A stretch of DNA of 64,000 nucleotides, taken from NCBI RefSeq assembly GCF_020991065.1, contig NZ_CP087710.1, positions 434,001-498,000 on the forward strand, given 5' to 3'. The position numbers and the translations under genes were made by a program. This DNA is from Nocardioides okcheonensis. Its GTDB lineage: Bacteria > Actinomycetota > Actinomycetes > Propionibacteriales > Nocardioidaceae. This document shows positions 16,829-25,586 of the stretch, in pieces. Position 1 is the first letter of the stretch. The number at the start of each line of letters is the position of its first letter. The notes under the pieces are model-generated. The model was not told where the DNA came from, made no database searches, and saw nothing but the letters and a program-made list of their open reading frames with translations.

Positions 16829-18357
16829 ATGTCACGGAACGTCTCGATGTTCGCGCCGAGCTCGTTGAGCCGCTCGGCGAGGTCCTCGTAGCCGCGGTGG
16901 ATGACGTAGGTCGAGCGCAGCACGCTGCGGCCCTTCGAGGCCAGCATCGCGATCAGCAGCACGACCGCCGGGCGCAGCGCGGGCGGGCAGACGATCTCCG
17001 CGCCGGAGAAGTGGGTCGGCCCCTCCACCAGCACGCGGTGCGGGTCGAGCAGCTTGACCTGGGCGCCGAGCTTGTTGAGCTCGGTGAGGTAGATCGCGCG
17101 GTTCTCGTAGACCCAGTCGTGCAGCAGCGTCTGGCCGTCGGCGACGGCGGCGATGACGGCGAAGAACGGCAGGTTGTCGATGTTGAGGCCGGGGAACGGC
17201 ATCGGGTGGATCTTGTCGAGCGGCGCGCGCAGCTCGGAGGGGTACGTGGTGAGGTCGACCAGCCGGGTCTCGCCGTTGAGCGCGACGTACTCCTCGGAGC
17301 GGTCGTAGCGGAAGCCCATCTCCTCGAGGGTCGCGAGCTCGATCTCGAGGAACTCGATCGGGACCCGGCGGATGGTGATCTCGGACTTGGTCACGATCGC
17401 CGCGGCGAGCAGCGACATCGCCTCGATCGGGTCCTCCGAGGGGGCGTAGTCGACGTCGACGTCGATCGACTCCCTGCCCGTGACGCGCAGGGTGGTCGAG
17501 CCGATGCCCTCGACCTGGACGCCGAGCTTCTGCAGGTAGAAGCAGAGGTCCTGGACCATGTAGTTGGACGAGGCGTTGCGGATCACGGTGGTGCCGGGGT
17601 GCAGCGCCGCGGCCATCAGGGCGTTCTCGGTGACGGTGTCGCCGCGCTCGGTCAGCACGATCGGCCGCACCGGCTCGATCGCCCGGTTGACCCTCGCGTG
17701 GTAGGCGCCGTCGGTCGCCTTCACCTCGAGGCCGAAGGGACGCAGGGCCGACATGTGCGGCTCGACGGTCCGCTCGCCGAGGTTGCAGCCGCCGGCGTAG
17801 GGCAGGTTGAACTCGTCGTAGCGGTGGAGCAGCGGGCCGAGGAACATGATCACCGAGCGGGTGCGGCGCGCGGCCGCCTCGTCGATGGCGACGAGGTTGA
17901 GGTCGGCCGGCGGGATGATCTCGAGGTCGTTGTCCTCGTTGAGCCAGCGGGTGGTGACGCCGAGGGAGTTCAGCACCTCGAGGAGCCGGTTGACCTCCTC
18001 GATCCGCGCGACCTTGCGCAGGGTCGTACGCCCCTTGTTGAGCAGGGACGCGCACAGCAGCGCCACCCCGGCGTTCTTCGACGTCTTGACGTCGATCGAG
18101 CCGGACAGGGTGGTGGGGCCGTCGACGCGCAGGTGGGTCGGGCCGGCGCCGAGCGCGACGATCTCGGAGTCGAGGGCCGCGCCGATGCGCGCCAGCATCT
18201 CCAGGGAGAGGTTCTGGTGGCCCTTCTCGATCCGGTTGATCGCGCTCTGGCTCGTGCCGAGCAGCTCGGCGAGCTGGTGCTGGGTGAGCCCGCGGTGCTT
18301 GCGGGCGTCGCGGATGAGGTTGCCGATGCGACCCTTGTAGTCAGCCATGCCGACCAC
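16825..18357 (-). CDS. XRE-HTH / MurA-like enolpyruvyl transferase fusion
   Basis: 510 residues. Residues ~8-70 are a Cro/C1-type helix-turn-helix (RDARKHRGLTQHQLAELLGTS then QSAINRIEKG). From ~80 on it is an EPT-fold protein like UDP-GlcNAc 1-carboxyvinyltransferase. The MurA loop appears as AGGCNLGERTVEPH with the catalytic-type cysteine (Cys191), but the usual RP is RT. TSKNAGVALLCASLL corresponds to the KNxxLP strand and has lost its LP. This looks like a regulator built on a MurA fold, or a diverged second MurA with its own DNA-binding head. Start GTG 18357 (ATG 18348 possible); the upstream palindrome suggests self-regulation. Confidence 0.9.
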   Translation of the reverse strand: MVGMADYKGRIGNLIRDARKHRGLTQHQLAELLGTSQSAINRIEKGHQNLSLEMLARIGAALDSEIVALGAGPTHLRVDGPTTLSGSIDVKTSKNAGVALLCASLLNKGRTTLRKVARIEEVNRLLEVLNSLGVTTRWLNEDNDLEIIPPADLNLVAIDEAAARRTRSVIMFLGPLLHRYDEFNLPYAGGCNLGERTVEPHMSALRPFGLEVKATDGAYHARVNRAIEPVRPIVLTERGDTVTENALMAAALHPGTTVIRNASSNYMVQDLCFYLQKLGVQVEGIGSTTLRVTGRESIDVDVDYAPSEDPIEAMSLLAAAIVTKSEITIRRVPIEFLEIELATLEEMGFRYDRSEEYVALNGETRLVDLTTYPSELRAPLDKIHPMPFPGLNIDNLPFFAVIAAVADGQTLLHDWVYENRAIYLTELNKLGAQVKLLDPHRVLVEGPTHFSGAEIVCPPALRPAVVLLIAMLASKGRSVLRSTYVIHRGYEDLAERLNELGANIETFRDI

Positions 18358-18377
18358 GGTATCTCAGATATGAGATA
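18358..18377 (-). promoter_or_regulatory. Palindromic operator and leaderless promoter of the XRE-MurA gene
   Basis: TATCTCA (18360-18366), spacer GATA, TGAGATA (18371-18377): a perfect inverted repeat ending 2 bases before the GTG start. On the minus strand it includes TATCTG exactly 7 bases from GTG, a leaderless -10. A protein bound here would block its own promoter. Confidence 0.7.
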
Positions 18378-18470
18378 ACGCCAGACTCGACGTGCCGGGG
18401 TGGAGCGGCGCACGTCCGGCCCGCCTTCCCGGACGTACCGCCGGTACCGGCCGCGTGGCAGGATCCGAGC

Positions 18471-19487
18471 ATGCGCGCAACGACCATCCACGCCCCCGGT
18501 GACATCCGCTTCGAGGAGGTCGCCGACCCGACGATCGAGGAGCCGACCGACGCGATCGTCAAGGTCGTCGCCGGCTGCATCTGCGGCTCCGACCTCTGGC
18601 CCTACCGCGGCCACAACGACATCGACCCGGGCGCGACGATCGGCCACGAGTGCGTGGGCGTCGTCGAGGAGGTCGGCACGGACGTCAGGGACTTCCGCCC
18701 CGGCGACTTCGTGATCGTGCCGTTCTGCCACAGCGACAACACCTGCCCGCACTGCCTCGCCGGCGTGCAGTCGGCCTGCCCGGACGGCGGGTTCACCTCG
18801 AGCGGCCAGGGGGAGTACGCGCGCGTGACCCAGGCCGACGGCAGCCTGGTGAAGACCGACGGGATGCCCGACGAGGCGCTGATCCCCTCGCTGCTGACGC
18901 TCTCGGACGTCTTCCCGACCGGATGGCACGCCGCGGTGTCCGCGGGCGTGCGACCCGGCGGCACCGCCGTGGTCGTCGGCGACGGCGCGGTCGGCCTGTG
19001 CGGGGTCCTCGCCGCGGTCGAGCTCGGCGCCGAGCGGGTGATCGCGATGTCGCGTCACGAGACCCGCCAGGAGATCGCCCGCGCCTTCGGCGCCACCGAC
19101 GTCGTCGCCGAGCGCGGCAAGGAGGGCGGCGAGCGGATCGCCGAGCTCACCGGGGGCGTCGGCGCCGACGCGGTGCTGGAGTGCGTCGGCACCGACGAGT
19201 CGATGAAGACCGCCTTCGCGATCGCCCGCCCCGGCTCCACCGTCGGCTTCGTCGGCGTGCCGCACGGCGTGGAGCTCCCGGTGCGCCGGATGTTCCAGAA
19301 GAACGTCGGCCTGGCCGGAGGCATCGCGCCGGTGCGCCACTACCTGCCCGACCTGCTCGAGCGGGTGCTGTCCGGGTCGATCGACCCCGGCCGGGTGTTC
19401 GACCTGACGCTCCCGATGTCGCAGTCGCCCGAGGGCTACCGCGCGATGGACGAGCGTCGCGCGACCAAGGTGCTGCTGCAGCCGTGA
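18471..19487 (+). CDS. Zinc-dependent alcohol dehydrogenase (MDR family)
   Basis: 338 residues. Catalytic zinc ligands appear in GCICGSDLW and GHECVGVVEEVG; the structural zinc lobe is reduced (CHSDNTCPHCLAGVQSAC). The NAD(P) site is VVVGDGAVGLCGVLAA. It resembles glutathione-independent formaldehyde or IMP-type alcohol dehydrogenases annotated as zinc-binding dehydrogenases; the substrate cannot be told. Its stop overlaps the following phosphatase gene (GTGA), so the two are coupled. CAGGAT lies 6 bases before ATG. Confidence 0.9.
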   Translation: MRATTIHAPGDIRFEEVADPTIEEPTDAIVKVVAGCICGSDLWPYRGHNDIDPGATIGHECVGVVEEVGTDVRDFRPGDFVIVPFCHSDNTCPHCLAGVQSACPDGGFTSSGQGEYARVTQADGSLVKTDGMPDEALIPSLLTLSDVFPTGWHAAVSAGVRPGGTAVVVGDGAVGLCGVLAAVELGAERVIAMSRHETRQEIARAFGATDVVAERGKEGGERIAELTGGVGADAVLECVGTDESMKTAFAIARPGSTVGFVGVPHGVELPVRRMFQKNVGLAGGIAPVRHYLPDLLERVLSGSIDPGRVFDLTLPMSQSPEGYRAMDERRATKVLLQP

Positions 19488-21286
19488 GCGGGTCGGACGA
19501 CCTGCTGGTCCTCGGGCCCCTGCTCCGACACGTCGACGAGACGTCGGCGGCGGTGTGGGTCGAGACGCGCGAGCGCGCGACGGTGACGGTGACGCGCGGC
19601 GAGCGGGTGGCCCACGCACGGACGTTCGCCGTGCACGGCCACCACTACGCGCTGGTCGAGCTCGACGACCTCGAGCCCGGGACGAGCGAGCCCTACACCG
19701 TCGCCGTCGACGACCAGCCGGTGTGGCCCGAGGCCGGCTCGCCGTTCCCCGCGCCGGTCATCTCGACGCTGCAGGCGGGACGCCCCCTGCGGATGGCGTT
19801 CGGCTCGTGCCGGACCTCGGTGTCGCACGACGAGAAGGGCAACCGCACCCACGGCGTCGACGCCCTCCGCGCGTGGGCGCTCCGGCTGGCCGACCAGGTC
19901 GCCCCGGCCGAGCCCGGCGACCCCGACCTGGCACCCCAGCTCCCGGACCTCGTGCTGTTCCTCGGCGACCAGGTCTACGCCGACGAGACCACCGCCGAGA
20001 TGCAGGCGTTCATCGAGTCGCGCCGCGACATCGAGCAGCCGCCCTGGAAGGAGCTCCAGGACTACGAGGAGTACGCGCACCTCTACACGCTGGCGTGGAC
20101 CGACCCGGCGAACCGGTGGGTGCTGTCGACGGTGCCGAGCGCGATGATCTTCGACGACCACGACATCCGCGACGACTGGAACACCTCGCTGGAGTGGCGC
20201 CGCGAGATGGAGGCCACGTCGTGGTGGCACGGACGCATCGTGGCTGGGCTGGCGTCCTACTGGGTGCACCAGCACCTCGGCAACCTGTCGCCGGACGAGC
20301 GGGCGCAGGACGAGATCTGGCAGCAGGTGCAGGCACACGACGGGGACGACGAGCACGACCTCGGCGACGCGCTCGACGCCTTCGCCGCCCGCGTCGACCA
20401 GGAGCCGTCGACCTACCGCTGGAGCTACACCCGCGACTTCGACACCCAGGCCCGCCTGGTCGTCGTCGACTCGCGGGCCGCGCGCCAGCTCGAGGAGGGT
20501 AATCGTGCACTGCTCGACCCCGACGAGGCGTCGTGGCTCGACGCGCACCTGCGCGGCGACGTCGACCACCTCCTTGTCGCCACGTCGCTGCCGTTCCTGC
20601 TCGCGCGCGGGCTGCACCACCTCGAGGCGTTCGGCGAGGCCCTCGCCGGCGGCACGTGGGGCGACCGGGGCGCCCGCGTCGGCGAGAAGCTGCGCCAGAC
20701 CGTCGACCTCGAGCACTGGGGCGCGTTCCAGCGGAGCTTCCAGGAGGTCTGCTCGCAGGTCCTCGAGGTGGCTGACGGCCGGCGCGGTCGCGCACCGTCG
20801 ACGGTGACGTTCCTGTCGGGCGACGTGCACCACAGCTACGTCAGCGAGGCACGGCCCGCGGACCGGCACCGGCGGCTGCAGTCGACGCTGCTGCAGGCCG
20901 TGTGCTCACCGATCCGCAACCCGCTCTCGCGCAACATGCGCTTCGCGACCGCCGTGCTGTCCTACGGCGTGGCGGGGCCGGTCGGCAGGCTCGCGTCGAA
21001 GTCGGCCCGGGTGCCGGACGCGCCGCTGACCTGGCGCTACGCCGAGGGCCCGTGGTTCGACAACAACCTCGCCTGCCTGCAGCTCGCCGGCCGGGGCCTG
21101 AGGATGTGGTGGGTCACCGGCGAGGTGGTGCGCGAGCACGACCGGCCGCGGCTGGCGAAGGTGGCGAGCTACGAGATCGACGAGGACGGACGTCCGCCGG
21201 CGCACGAGACGGTGCGGCAGCGGTTCGGTCGGGGGCTGCGGCGGCGGGTGCGCGACAAGGTGCGCGACGGCGTCCGGCAGCGGTAG
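19484..21286 (+). CDS. PhoD-like alkaline phosphatase D family protein
   Basis: 600 residues, GTG start overlapping the upstream dehydrogenase. PhoD enzymes are metallophosphatases or phosphodiesterases that use iron and calcium. Seen here: an N-terminal beta-domain, then FGSCRTS, LFLGDQVYADE, the metal-binding MIFDDHDIRDDWN, and TFLSGDVHHSY near the end. No Tat or Sec signal peptide is present, unlike secreted PhoD, so this is probably the cytoplasmic PhoD-like branch. Substrate unknown. Confidence 0.9.
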   Translation: MSGSDDLLVLGPLLRHVDETSAAVWVETRERATVTVTRGERVAHARTFAVHGHHYALVELDDLEPGTSEPYTVAVDDQPVWPEAGSPFPAPVISTLQAGRPLRMAFGSCRTSVSHDEKGNRTHGVDALRAWALRLADQVAPAEPGDPDLAPQLPDLVLFLGDQVYADETTAEMQAFIESRRDIEQPPWKELQDYEEYAHLYTLAWTDPANRWVLSTVPSAMIFDDHDIRDDWNTSLEWRREMEATSWWHGRIVAGLASYWVHQHLGNLSPDERAQDEIWQQVQAHDGDDEHDLGDALDAFAARVDQEPSTYRWSYTRDFDTQARLVVVDSRAARQLEEGNRALLDPDEASWLDAHLRGDVDHLLVATSLPFLLARGLHHLEAFGEALAGGTWGDRGARVGEKLRQTVDLEHWGAFQRSFQEVCSQVLEVADGRRGRAPSTVTFLSGDVHHSYVSEARPADRHRRLQSTLLQAVCSPIRNPLSRNMRFATAVLSYGVAGPVGRLASKSARVPDAPLTWRYAEGPWFDNNLACLQLAGRGLRMWWVTGEVVREHDRPRLAKVASYEIDEDGRPPAHETVRQRFGRGLRRRVRDKVRDGVRQR

Positions 21287-21287
21287 G

Positions 21288-21428
21288 TCAGACGGCGGTG
21301 AGGAGCTGGCCGTGCGCGCAGTCGCACGAGTCCGAGCAGGGCAGGTAGGTGTGGCCGGCGTGGCCGCACGCGCTGCACGGCAGGTCGTGCGACAGATGGC
21401 TCGATCGGCTCTCGACGGTGTCCCACAT
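21288..21428 (-). CDS. 46-residue Cys/His-rich small protein
   Basis: The protein starts MWDTVESRSSHLSH and then has CSACGHAGHTYLPCSDSCDC. That gives five to six cysteines and several histidines in 20 residues, a probable zinc-binding knuckle. ATG at 21428 is preceded by GGGGAG at good spacing. It lies 1 base from the end of the convergent phosphatase gene. No function is known to me; the compact metal-site pattern and the ribosome binding site argue that it is real. Confidence 0.6.
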   Translation of the reverse strand: MWDTVESRSSHLSHDLPCSACGHAGHTYLPCSDSCDCAHGQLLTAV

Positions 21429-21577
21429 GATGGTGCTCCCCACAGCAGTTCGGCGGTCCGAGGCGATCGCCTGGTATGTCTTCGAGGGTGGCACCGGGAG
21501 CCGACGAGCATCGTCGAAATTGCGGGAAGTGCCCCATTTCGGGGCCCAATGACCCGAACGGGCCATGGCCAACGTCC

Positions 21578-21589
21578 TACGATCGGGGC
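21578..21589 (+). promoter_or_regulatory. Leaderless -10 element for the YcaQ-like gene
   Basis: TACGAT at 21578-21583, 6 bases, then ATG at 21590. Confidence 0.45.
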
Positions 21590-22699
21590 ATGTCGGCCGG
21601 GGGTGTGCACGAGCTGACCCGGGAGGCGGCGCGTCGGGTCGCCGTCCGCGCGCAGCTGCTGTCGGCACCCCGACCGACCGACGTCCTCGACGTCGTGCGC
21701 CACCTCGGCTTCCTGCAGGTCGACCTCACGCGGGTCGTCGCCCACCACGCCGACCTCGCGCTCTGGAGCCGTCTCGGACCGGGCTACGCGCCCGGCGACC
21801 TCGAGGAGCTCCTCGGCGACGGCGCCGTCGTCGAGCTCCAGGCGCTCCTGCGGCCGGCCGAGGACGTCGCGCTGTTCCGCGCCGACATGGACGCGTGGCC
21901 CGGGGAGCCGCCGCTGAAGGAGTGGCAGGAGGACCTCGCCGACTGGGTGGCGGCCAACGACGGGTGCCGCCGCGACGTGCTGGCGCACCTGCGCGCCGAG
22001 GGCCCCACCGCCGCGCGCGACCTTCCCGACACGTGCGAGGTGCCGTGGCGCTCGAGCGGGTGGACCAACGACAAGAACGTGATGAAGCTGCTGGAGTGCC
22101 TCGAGGCGCGCGGCGAGGTCGCGGTCGCCTCGCGCGAGGGGCGCGAGCGCCGGTGGGACCTCGCCTCGCGGGTGCACCCGGGCGACCCGCCCGTGCCGGC
22201 CGAGGAGGCGCACGTCGAGCTGGCCCGGCGTCGGCTGCGCGCCCTCGGGCTGGCCCGTCCCCGGGCGCTGGAGGCGTGGCACGAGCCCTACGACGTCCGC
22301 CACGTCGGCGAGGCCGCTCGCGTCGAGGGCGTCCGGGGCACCTGGCGGGTCGACCCGACCCTGCTCGACGACGACTTCGAGGGCCGCACCGTAATCCTCT
22401 CGCCGCTGGACCGGCTGGTCTTCGACCGCAAGCGGATGGAGGAGCTCTTCAGCTTCGACTACCAGCTCGAGATGTACAAGCCCGCCGCCGCCAGGCGCTG
22501 GGGCTACTGGGCGATGCCGGTGCTCGACGGCGACGAGCTGGTCGGCAAGGTCGACGCGACGGCCGACCGGGAGGCCGGCGTGCTCGTCGTCGACGCGGTC
22601 CACGAGGACGGCGACTGGTCGACCGCGCGGCGGCGACGGGTCGACGACGAGGTCGACGCGCTGGGGGAGTGGCTCGGGCTCGAGGTCGAGCGCTCGTAG
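21590..22699 (+). CDS. YcaQ/AlkX-type winged-helix DNA glycosylase-like protein
   Basis: 369 residues. It matches the HTH_42 family of winged-helix proteins. The N-terminal GFLQVDLTRVVA holds a Q-x-D triplet like the catalytic QxQ/QxD of YcaQ and AlkX, glycosylases that remove bulky or crosslinked bases. Later segments PWRSSGWTNDKNVMKLLE and LSPLDRLVFDRKR are family-typical. Whether this paralogue is an active glycosylase is inferred. It stands alone with its own leaderless promoter. Confidence 0.8.
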   Translation: MSAGGVHELTREAARRVAVRAQLLSAPRPTDVLDVVRHLGFLQVDLTRVVAHHADLALWSRLGPGYAPGDLEELLGDGAVVELQALLRPAEDVALFRADMDAWPGEPPLKEWQEDLADWVAANDGCRRDVLAHLRAEGPTAARDLPDTCEVPWRSSGWTNDKNVMKLLECLEARGEVAVASREGRERRWDLASRVHPGDPPVPAEEAHVELARRRLRALGLARPRALEAWHEPYDVRHVGEAARVEGVRGTWRVDPTLLDDDFEGRTVILSPLDRLVFDRKRMEELFSFDYQLEMYKPAAARRWGYWAMPVLDGDELVGKVDATADREAGVLVVDAVHEDGDWSTARRRRVDDEVDALGEWLGLEVERS

Positions 22700-22710
22700 G
22701 TCGCCAGCGG

Positions 22711-23706
22711 TCAGACGTCGCGCCTGCGGAACGACCAGAGGCTCAGCACCACGACGAGCACCACCGGCACCAGGACGTACGGGAGGCCCTGCCAGAGCGT
22801 CACCACTCCGGTGCCGTTGCACATCCGCTGCATCGCTGCGTCCCACGTGGCGGGATCGGCTCCCGGCAGCGAGCACTCCGCCGGCGGGGGCCGGTAGTAG
22901 GTGGCGCGGCCCTGGAGGACGGCCAGCAGGTTGGTCGGCGGGAACCAGCGCTCCTTGTCCTCCCCGAGCGGCAGCGCGGCCACGAGCATGGTGCCGACCG
23001 CGGAGACGGCGAAGACGACCCCGAGGGTGAAGACGGTGCTCCGCGAGAGCATCGTGAGGGCGTACCCCGCCCCGGCCCCGACCGCTGCGAGGAACGTGCA
23101 GCGGGCGACCTGCCACGCGATCTCGCCGGTGACGCCGGGTGGTGCCGCGATGTCGCGGGACGCCGCGACCCCGGCGAGAGCGAGCCAGTAGAGCGTCATC
23201 ACGACCGCCGAGAGCAGCGTGGCGACCAGTCCGACGGCGATTCCCTTGGCCAGCCACACCCGCAGTCGGCGGGGCTCGAAGAGGAGCTGGTTGCTCATCG
23301 ACCCCGACGCCCAGTCGGCGCCCGCGAACGTCGTACCCATCAGCACCGCGAGCGCGAGCAGGACACTCGCCGCGCCGATGCTGGACTCGCGGAGCTGCTC
23401 GCGCAGGTCGAGCGGCTGGCGGTAGAGCCCGCTCCACCACTCGACGACCTGGTCCTCGCAGTCGGCGGCATCGGCGACGCCCGTGCGGCGCGGGTGCTTC
23501 TCGCAGCGACGGACCTCGCGGTCGAAGCCCGGCTGAGACCGGGCCAGCTCGCGGGCCTGCGCGACCTCGGCGTCGGAGTACGGCCGGGTCGACCACGCGG
23601 TGCCCACCGCGATCAGGAGCGGGACGACCACCGCGGCCGCGAGGAGCACCAGGACCGCGCGCCGCCAGCGCAGCCGGGTCAGCTCGGTCCGGACGAGCGC
23701 GATCAT
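22711..23706 (-). CDS. ABC-2-type transporter permease
   Basis: 331 residues. Membrane segments are AVLVLLAAAVVVPLLIAVGTA near the N-terminus and about five more after residue 110, with a large loop (residues ~40-105) rich in charged residues and two cysteines. It lacks a nucleotide-binding domain and partners the ATPase encoded upstream (ATGA overlap). Such pairs export peptides, drugs or lipids, or act in bacitracin-type resistance; the cargo is unknown. Confidence 0.85.
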   Translation of the reverse strand: MIALVRTELTRLRWRRAVLVLLAAAVVVPLLIAVGTAWSTRPYSDAEVAQARELARSQPGFDREVRRCEKHPRRTGVADAADCEDQVVEWWSGLYRQPLDLREQLRESSIGAASVLLALAVLMGTTFAGADWASGSMSNQLLFEPRRLRVWLAKGIAVGLVATLLSAVVMTLYWLALAGVAASRDIAAPPGVTGEIAWQVARCTFLAAVGAGAGYALTMLSRSTVFTLGVVFAVSAVGTMLVAALPLGEDKERWFPPTNLLAVLQGRATYYRPPPAECSLPGADPATWDAAMQRMCNGTGVVTLWQGLPYVLVPVVLVVVLSLWSFRRRDV

Positions 23707-24671
23707 GCGTCGTCACCGCCCTCGGGAGCGGAGTCGCGGCCGGCCTGGCCGGCCTGGCCTAGCGCCTCGCCCTCGGTGAGCTGGAGGAACACGGTCTCGA
23801 GGTCGGCCCGCAACGGTCCGAGCTCGCGCACCCAGATCTCCTCGGCCGCCAGTGTCCTGGTGATGTCCTCGGGTGGGCGGTCGGTCTCGACCCGCAGCGC
23901 CTCGCCGTCGCGGGTCGCAGCGAGGCCGACACCCTCCAGGACCGCCGCGGCGCGTTCGGGGTCGGCGACCACGACGCGGTGGCCCGCGCTCACGCCGAGC
24001 AGGTCCTCGACGCGGCCGCTGGCGAGCATCCGGCCGTTGCCGATGATCGTCACGCCGTCGCACACCTGCTGCACCTCGGCGAGGATGTGCGAGCTGAGCA
24101 GCACGGTCACGCCCTGCTCGCCGAGGGCTGTGATCGTCTCCCGGATCTCGCGGATGCCCGACGGGTCGAGCCCGTTGGTGGGCTCGTCGAGGATCAGCAG
24201 GCGTGGGTCCTTGAGCAGCGTCGCGGCGATCGCGAGCCGCTGCTTCATCCCGAGCGAGTACGACTTGTAGCGGTCGCCGTCGCGACCGGTCAGCCCGACG
24301 GTCTCCACCGCCGCGTCGATCCGCGCCGGGGCGATGCTGCGGGTCCTGGCCAGCAGCTCGAGGTTCTGCCGGCCGGTGAAGTTGGGGAGGAACTTCGGCA
24401 TCTCGACCACGGCGCCGACCCTGTCGATCACCGACGGGAGCTGGTGGGGGACCTCGGTGCCGAAGAGGCGCATGGAGCCCGACGTGGCGGCGGCGAGGCC
24501 GAGGAGCATCCGGATCGTCGTGGTCTTCCCGGACCCGTTGGGGCCGAGGAAGCCGTGCACCCCGCCCTCGGGGACCGAGAGGTCCAGCCCGGCGACGGCC
24601 ACGCGGAGCTGGCCGCGGCGCGACCGGAACTCCTTGCGCAGCGCGCTCGTCTCGATGACGGTGTCAGCCAA
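23703..24671 (-). CDS. ABC transporter ATP-binding protein
   Basis: 322 residues, TTG start at 24671 with a GGGGG run 4 bases upstream. Walker A is GPNGSGKTTTIR, the signature is YSLGMKQRLAIA, Walker B is LLILDEPTNGLDP and the switch histidine is in LLSSHILAE. The C-terminal ~90 residues form the accessory domain of the CcmA/BcrA-type ATPases. It overlaps the permease gene. Upstream in-frame codons could extend the protein but lack family similarity. Confidence 0.92.
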   Translation of the reverse strand: MADTVIETSALRKEFRSRRGQLRVAVAGLDLSVPEGGVHGFLGPNGSGKTTTIRMLLGLAAATSGSMRLFGTEVPHQLPSVIDRVGAVVEMPKFLPNFTGRQNLELLARTRSIAPARIDAAVETVGLTGRDGDRYKSYSLGMKQRLAIAATLLKDPRLLILDEPTNGLDPSGIREIRETITALGEQGVTVLLSSHILAEVQQVCDGVTIIGNGRMLASGRVEDLLGVSAGHRVVVADPERAAAVLEGVGLAATRDGEALRVETDRPPEDITRTLAAEEIWVRELGPLRADLETVFLQLTEGEALGQAGQAGRDSAPEGGDDA

Positions 24672-24817
24672 CGGTCCCCCCGGTGCCTCGCGGGCCGCGC
24701 CCGCTCCGGTGACGCAGACTGTCAGCAGGCGGCCGGTGCCGTCGCGGCGCCACGCCGTGGGGTCCGGGAACGGTGGGGTCCTGGTGTCCTCACACGGATC
24801 CACGGGGAGGTCACGTC

Positions 24818-24829
24818 TACGGTGGCGTC
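24818..24829 (+). promoter_or_regulatory. Leaderless -10 element
   Basis: TACGGT at 24818-24823, 6 bases, then GTG at 24830. It fixes the start of the unrecognised gene that follows. Confidence 0.45.
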
Positions 24830-25372
24830 GTGCAGTGGTACTCGATGGCGCCGAAGGCCGCGACGAGGGACCTGTGGGTAGCACCCTCTGGTCCGACACG
24901 TCCTGAGCTGGGTATGTGGCACGACGGGTCGGGCAGACCGGTCCACGAGGTCCTCGACCAGGCCGGTCCACCCGGCGTCTCGGGCGTGGAGTGGTGGTTC
25001 GCGCCTCTGCGAGGTCACCGCGGCACGCGGCTGGTCGACGCGCTGTGGCAGTACGGAGCCGGCTTGAAGGTCTACAGCGAGGGCCTCTGCGCGGTCATGG
25101 AGGCGAGCGGCGCGCGGCTGCAGACGTGGCCCGCGGACGTACGCCTCCGCGACGGGTCACCTGTCCCTGGTTACCTGGCCGTGCTCGAAGAGCTCGACAG
25201 GCCGGGCCCGGTGCACAGCTTCCTCATGCATCGTCGGACGGGAAGGGTGGCGATCAACGAGGACGTACGCGGTGCCATCCGCGAGGCGGGCCTCACCGGA
25301 CTCGAGATCGACGAGGTGGCCGGACCTTTTCCTGGTGGGGACTTCCACGACCCGCCGGCCGAGTACGTCTAG
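24830..25372 (+). CDS. Protein of unknown function
   Basis: 180 residues; not recognised with confidence. It starts VQWYSMAPKAATRDLW and has a tryptophan-rich middle (GVEWWFAPLRGHRGTRLVDA). The C-terminal EAGLTGLEIDEVAGPF faintly recalls the end of Imm11/DUF1629 immunity proteins, where a conserved Gly-rich helix precedes the last strand. No toxin gene lies beside it, so an immunity role is speculation. No signal peptide or membrane segment. Third codon positions are mostly G/C, like its neighbours to the left. Confidence 0.65.
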   Translation: MQWYSMAPKAATRDLWVAPSGPTRPELGMWHDGSGRPVHEVLDQAGPPGVSGVEWWFAPLRGHRGTRLVDALWQYGAGLKVYSEGLCAVMEASGARLQTWPADVRLRDGSPVPGYLAVLEELDRPGPVHSFLMHRRTGRVAINEDVRGAIREAGLTGLEIDEVAGPFPGGDFHDPPAEYV

Positions 25373-25586
25373 CACAGCATCTGCCGCCGTGCGCGCTCGG
25401 CCGCGCCCGACACCGGTGCGCGAACACGCAGACCCGACCTGGCACCAGGTGGGACGAGCGCCTTGCCCCACCGAACCGCCGAATGTGGCGTGGTCAGCTC
25501 GACCGGATCGGCCGATGTCCGGTAGTTGGGGCGTGTCGCCGAGCGCCGCACTTGGGACCTCGGCTCAGGCCAGGCCCACCGGCTAT

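Noticed and set aside
20906..23716. Long minus-strand frame overlapping phosphatase and YcaQ-like genes
   Set aside because: Shadow of plus-strand coding; its sequence shows no domain and it runs through the real ABC permease gene in another frame.
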